IMG/VR virus record: IMGVR_UViG_3300042445_001547
Location: 1 to 33,687 of that record
DNA length: 33,687 bases
Reading direction: 5' to 3' (one strand)
Source: a virus
The position numbers were made by a program, and so were the translations under genes. Positions 30,932-33,687 of this stretch are shown here, one piece after another. Below the pieces are notes generated by a model. That model saw only the letters and a program-made list of their open reading frames with translations. It had not been told where the DNA came from and did not search any database. Numbering within the stretch: the first letter of the stretch is position 1; every line of letters begins with the position of its first letter.

Positions 30932-33043
30932 TTATGTTAATATATATGTCCAACTTTTACCAGCTCCACCTGCTTGCAATGTAGTTGATTTGTAAACTTT
31001 ATATTGTCCAACCGTTGTTACTGCGAATGAACTAAATACACCAAAACCACCTGTTGTGATGTTTGTTAAGTTAGATAGTGAACTATTGAATACTATATAA
31101 TGGTATTTATCACCAGTATGCGTAATTGTTACACTTTGTCCACTTGCAGTTACTGTTCCTTTTGCAATTGTTCCTATTGTTCCACCCAATGTAGTATCCC
31201 ATGCACCAATGTTTTCCAATTCTCCTGCTGTAAATGATGTTGCCACACTTGCACCATGTCTTAAACTTCTAATTTTTGTATAAGTAGTAGTTGCCGTTGA
31301 TGTTGTTGTGGTATCAGGAACATTCTCACCTGTTGGAGATGCGTAGTTTGCAGTTGCAGTTATACTAATTGAAGTAGAACCTGTTGCTGAACCCGTTACA
31401 TAATAAGGTGATGCCACATTTGTTGTCACACTTGTCAAATTCCAATTATTAGATGGATTTGCTGATGATGATGTAAATGAAATACTACCGGTTGCACCTT
31501 GTTCAATTTGATTTGAAGTAGTTCCTAATTGAATTGTTGTAGTTGGTGTCAATGTAGGTGCTGCAGGATTTGTTTTAGATACTGTCCCTGTGGTTGTAGT
31601 TGATGTTTTATATATTGTACCATCTAATGGTGAACTTGCCGTATATTCTAATCTATATGTGTGAGAACCTGATGTTGTCGTACTATATGTTAAAGATGTT
31701 CCACTACCAACTTGTGTTAATAGGGTTGCTCCTTCGTATAAAGATGCACTTACTAATGTATAACCCTGATTACTCCAAGTTCCATTAACTGAATATGCGT
31801 CCGTTACATTATTAAATCTATTAGTTTCAAATCCGCTTGTGGATGCTGCTACCGATGTTGGTGCTAATGGTGTTCCAAAAATAAATTTCAATGTTCCGTT
31901 TACAAATGTCACTGCAACATCCGAACTATAATCTGCAACCTCTATTCCGGTAAGATTTTGAACACTATTTGTTACATATTGTATAAATCCACTACTTGCA
32001 CTTAAACTTGCCAATGAAGCAGATACCGATGAACTTAAACTTGTAACCGATGCTGCACTTCCACTTAAAGTTTCTGCAATTGATGTACTAATTGAAGATG
32101 ATATTAAAGCTTGTGACGATGATAATGATGCACTAACAATTGCAACTTCTATATCCGTTGCTATTACTGATAATGAACTACTTAACGATGCACTTACAAT
32201 ATCGACAATGGATTGAGAAATTGAAGAACTTAATGATGTTATACTTGCGTTACTTGCAGATATTGATGTAGCTAATGATGAACTCAAACTACTTATTGAT
32301 GCTACACTTCCACTTAAAGTTTCTGCAATTGAAGAACTTATAGAAGAAGATATTAAATTTTGTGATGCTGATAACGATGCACTAACTATTGCTATTTCAA
32401 AATCGGTTGCTATTACTGATAATGAGCTACTCAATGATGCACTTACAATTTCAATAATAGATGCAGATATCGAAGAGCTCAATGTTGTTATACTTGCATT
32501 ACTTGCAGATATTGATGTTGCAATTGATGAACTTAATATCGTTTCGGCAGCTTGACTTGAACTAAATGAAGTTGCTACTGACGAACTTAATGCAATTTGT
32601 GATGCATTACTTGCACTAAATGAAGTTGCAACTGACGAACTAAAATCTCCCGTTATACTTGCTATACTTGCATTACTTGCACTAAATGAAGTTGCTACCG
32701 ATGCACTAAATGTACTAATATTACCTGTTAGGTTGATTGCAGTATTACCATCACCACCCAACAAATATAAAGTTCCACTACCACTATCGTAATAAGGAAC
32801 TCCATTTACTAAACCACCATAAGTCGATATTGGAAATTCATTTGGTGCTGAACTACCTATTATAAATCTATTGGTAGCTTGAACCGAACCACTTTCAGTT
32901 GCTGCAAATAGAATAGCTGAACCATTTGAAGATGTAATATTAGATGAACCCGTTACAATTAATATTTCTCCTTTTTGTAGAGAACCTGTAATTGTGGATA
33001 ACCTTTCTAACCTACCTCTTTTATGTTGTATTAATTGAGCCAT
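30932..33043 (-). CDS. Ser-rich repeat fibre with C-terminal beta domains
   Basis: A 703-aa fibre whose N-terminal ~110 residues (MAQLIQHKRGRLERLSTITG, then LQKGEILIVTGSSNI and GVPYYDSGSGTLYLLGG) match those of the 1184-aa protein. Residues ~110-345 are very Ser-rich, coiled-coil-like, with two copies of an 83-residue repeat (key stretch IVSASLSSSLSVIATD). Residues ~356-703 are a beta-rich region that looks like two or three Ig-like domains (LAPTSVAASTSGFETNRFNN, YRLEYTASSPLDGTIYK, TPTTTIQLGTTSNQIEQGA) and a terminal GGFGVFSSFAVTTVGQYKVY. The C-terminal half is unlike other fibres here and is the likely receptor-binding region. It has no S74 or LamG domain. Confidence 0.85.
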   Translation of the reverse strand: MAQLIQHKRGRLERLSTITGSLQKGEILIVTGSSNITSSNGSAILFAATESGSVQATNRFIIGSSAPNEFPISTYGGLVNGVPYYDSGSGTLYLLGGDGNTAINLTGNISTFSASVATSFSASNASIASITGDFSSSVATSFSASNASQIALSSSVATSFSSSQAAETILSSSIATSISASNASITTLSSSISASIIEIVSASLSSSLSVIATDFEIAIVSASLSASQNLISSSISSSIAETLSGSVASISSLSSSLATSISASNASITSLSSSISQSIVDIVSASLSSSLSVIATDIEVAIVSASLSSSQALISSSISTSIAETLSGSAASVTSLSSSVSASLASLSASSGFIQYVTNSVQNLTGIEVADYSSDVAVTFVNGTLKFIFGTPLAPTSVAASTSGFETNRFNNVTDAYSVNGTWSNQGYTLVSASLYEGATLLTQVGSGTSLTYSTTTSGSHTYRLEYTASSPLDGTIYKTSTTTTGTVSKTNPAAPTLTPTTTIQLGTTSNQIEQGATGSISFTSSSANPSNNWNLTSVTTNVASPYYVTGSATGSTSISITATANYASPTGENVPDTTTTSTATTTYTKIRSLRHGASVATSFTAGELENIGAWDTTLGGTIGTIAKGTVTASGQSVTITHTGDKYHYIVFNSSLSNLTNITTGGFGVFSSFAVTTVGQYKVYKSTTLQAGGAGKSWTYILT
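32024..32521 (-). repeat. Two 249-bp direct repeats in the 703-aa fibre gene
   Basis: Two adjacent copies with a 249-base period (83 residues) are readable from matching landmarks at 32061/32310 and 32238/32487. Copies differ at several bases, so this is an older duplication. A related partial copy is encoded in the 157-aa gene. Confidence 0.85.
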
Positions 33044-33064
33044 CTATTTTGTCGTAATATTGTT

Positions 33065-33073
33065 TATAAATAT
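33065..33073 (-). promoter_or_regulatory. ATATTTATA upstream element
   Basis: The coding strand carries ATATTTATA, ending 21 bases before the 703-aa fibre gene. Confidence 0.4.
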
Positions 33074-33085
33074 GAGTTTTTATTA

Positions 33086-33559
33086 TTAAAACTCACCCTG
33101 GTCAATAATAGCAGATGCAGTTTGATAAACCTCCAAGTCTGTTGCAAATGTATCTCCCAAAGAAGATGTGTATGAATGGAAAGATGCGGTTGTTGTATAC
33201 GATGTAGTTATAGCTCTTAAACTTGCACTTACCGATTGACTTAATGCCGTTACTGATAATGCACTTCCACTTAATGTTGCTGCAATTGAAGAACTTATTG
33301 ATGAAGATATTAAAACTTGTGATGCTGATAATGAAGAACTTATAACTGCTACTTCTAAATCTGTCGCTATATCATTATATCCAATTGTTCCCGTAATAAA
33401 TATTTGAGATGAACCAGATACAATTCCATTAGGTAAAGTAGCTGCTACATTATCTTGTATGATATCAATTACCGATTGTGAAAAATCAGTACCAATTGCG
33501 GCAGATTGTTGTAATGCAGAACCACTCTCTATTTGTTTTAATCTTATTAAGTTTGCCAT
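33086..33559 (-). CDS. Short Ser-rich fibre-like protein
   Basis: A 157-aa protein with N-terminus MANLIRLKQIESGSALQQSA, then LPNGIVSGSSQIFITGTIGY (the VSGSSQ motif of the fibres), then ATDLEVAVISSSLSASQVLI and SSSISSSIAATLSGSALSVT. The latter closely matches the 83-residue repeat of the 703-aa fibre that follows. It ends AIIDQGEF, like the 126- and 187-aa proteins. It has no receptor domain, Cys or membrane segment. It starts 22 bases after the LamG gene at the right edge and ends 42 bases before the 703-aa gene. The likely role is a short connector or shaft piece of the same fibre system, inferred from module sharing. Confidence 0.8.
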   Translation of the reverse strand: MANLIRLKQIESGSALQQSAAIGTDFSQSVIDIIQDNVAATLPNGIVSGSSQIFITGTIGYNDIATDLEVAVISSSLSASQVLISSSISSSIAATLSGSALSVTALSQSVSASLRAITTSYTTTASFHSYTSSLGDTFATDLEVYQTASAIIDQGEF

Positions 33560-33563
33560 ATCC

Positions 33564-33572
33564 TATAAATAT
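33564..33572 (-). promoter_or_regulatory. ATATTTATA upstream element
   Basis: The coding strand carries ATATTTATA, ending only 4 bases before the 157-aa start. This is too close for a promoter serving a leadered message unless it is leaderless or the element is not a promoter. Confidence 0.35.
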
Positions 33573-33581
33573 CTTATATTC

Positions 33582-33687
33582 TTATAATCCGTAAGTCGGT
33601 TTTATTGCATTATAATTTTGTGTTATTTCCTCAATTGATAATTTTCTATTATACAAATAAAGATTTGCAACATGTCCAAAAGGTTGA
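33582..33687 (-). CDS. C-terminus of a LamG-like adhesin (cut by window edge)
   Basis: The last 34 codons and a TAA stop of a gene entering from the right. The encoded GHVANLYLYNRKLSIEEITQ, then NYNAIKPTYGL, aligns by eye with the ends of the 240- and 208-aa LamG proteins (VRIYNRPLHTAEILNNYYST and KSRFGL). The final beta strand followed by a short helix and a Gly-Leu end is shared. The N-terminal part is outside the window, so the length, tag and other domains are unknown. It is followed 22 bases later by the 157-aa gene. Confidence 0.8.
   Translation of the reverse strand, partial: QPFGHVANLYLYNRKLSIEEITQNYNAIKPTYGL

Noticed and set aside
5883-33572. Calling the TATAAATAT elements T4-type late promoters
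   Set aside because: In the T4-like reading direction they point away from the genes and into the upstream gene, so a standard late promoter does not fit; kept as an unexplained element.
13123-33687. Diversity-generating retroelement targeting the adhesins
   Set aside because: No reverse transcriptase gene and no template/variable repeat pair could be found; the LamG proteins do not end in a C-type lectin fold.
1-33687. tRNA or other structural RNA genes
   Set aside because: All intergenic gaps are shorter than 120 bases, and none contains a cloverleaf or other recognisable RNA fold.

Overview
The window is one long run of phage virion genes, all on the minus strand, so the transcription order is from high to low coordinates. 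It comes from a contractile-tailed (myovirus-type) virus or prophage. The evidence is a tail sheath, tail tube, gp26-like chaperone/hub protein, tape measure, LysM baseplate protein and baseplate hub protein in consecutive order. The DNA is very AT-rich. Nearly every start codon follows an A-rich leader without a clear Shine-Dalgarno sequence. That fits a Bacteroidota host (or a similar SD-independent one), but the host cannot be fixed from this sequence. No integrase, tRNA, replication or packaging gene is present.

Layout in reading order. (1) 33687-26291: the C-terminus of a LamG-type protein (cut by the window edge), then five fibre-like proteins (157, 703, 126, 1184 and 187 aa). These are extremely rich in Ser/Thr/Asn/Ala and built from 14-residue coiled-coil-like repeats. 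A strong terminator closes this block at about 26250. (2) 26177-21399: an 864-aa fibre, a 72-aa small protein and three short adhesins (240, 198 and 208 aa) that share an N-terminal tag. (3) 21349-13123: two large fibres ending in S74 intramolecular chaperone domains (1381 and 433 aa), a GT-B glycosyltransferase, and a 569-aa adhesin with a Hint (intein-like) domain between its N-terminal part and its LamG domain. (4) 13052-1282: the tail core. It runs sheath, tube, terminator, gp26-like protein, an overlapping out-of-frame partner, an 82-aa protein, tape measure, a 542-aa probable junction/baseplate protein, LysM protein, hub and a 125-aa conserved-looking protein. (5) 1211-1: a PhyH-type oxygenase with an altered iron-binding motif and the start of an unrecognised gene.

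The tail core builds the contractile tube. The large fibre region upstream would supply a host-recognition apparatus with many paralogous, modular adhesins. The glycosyltransferase and oxygenase may modify the virion or host surface. The tail-core order resembles P2-type phages (sheath, tube, two overlapping chaperones, tape measure, junction protein, LysM, hub), while the sheath, tube and gp26-like proteins look T4-like.

The observations most worth following up are: the Hint domain ending in His-Asn followed by Lys; a seven-T run at which a +1 shift would join the gp26-like protein to its downstream partner; a directional nine-base element upstream of eleven genes; and extensive module sharing among the fibre genes. 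All family assignments are made by eye from motifs and gene order, with no database search.
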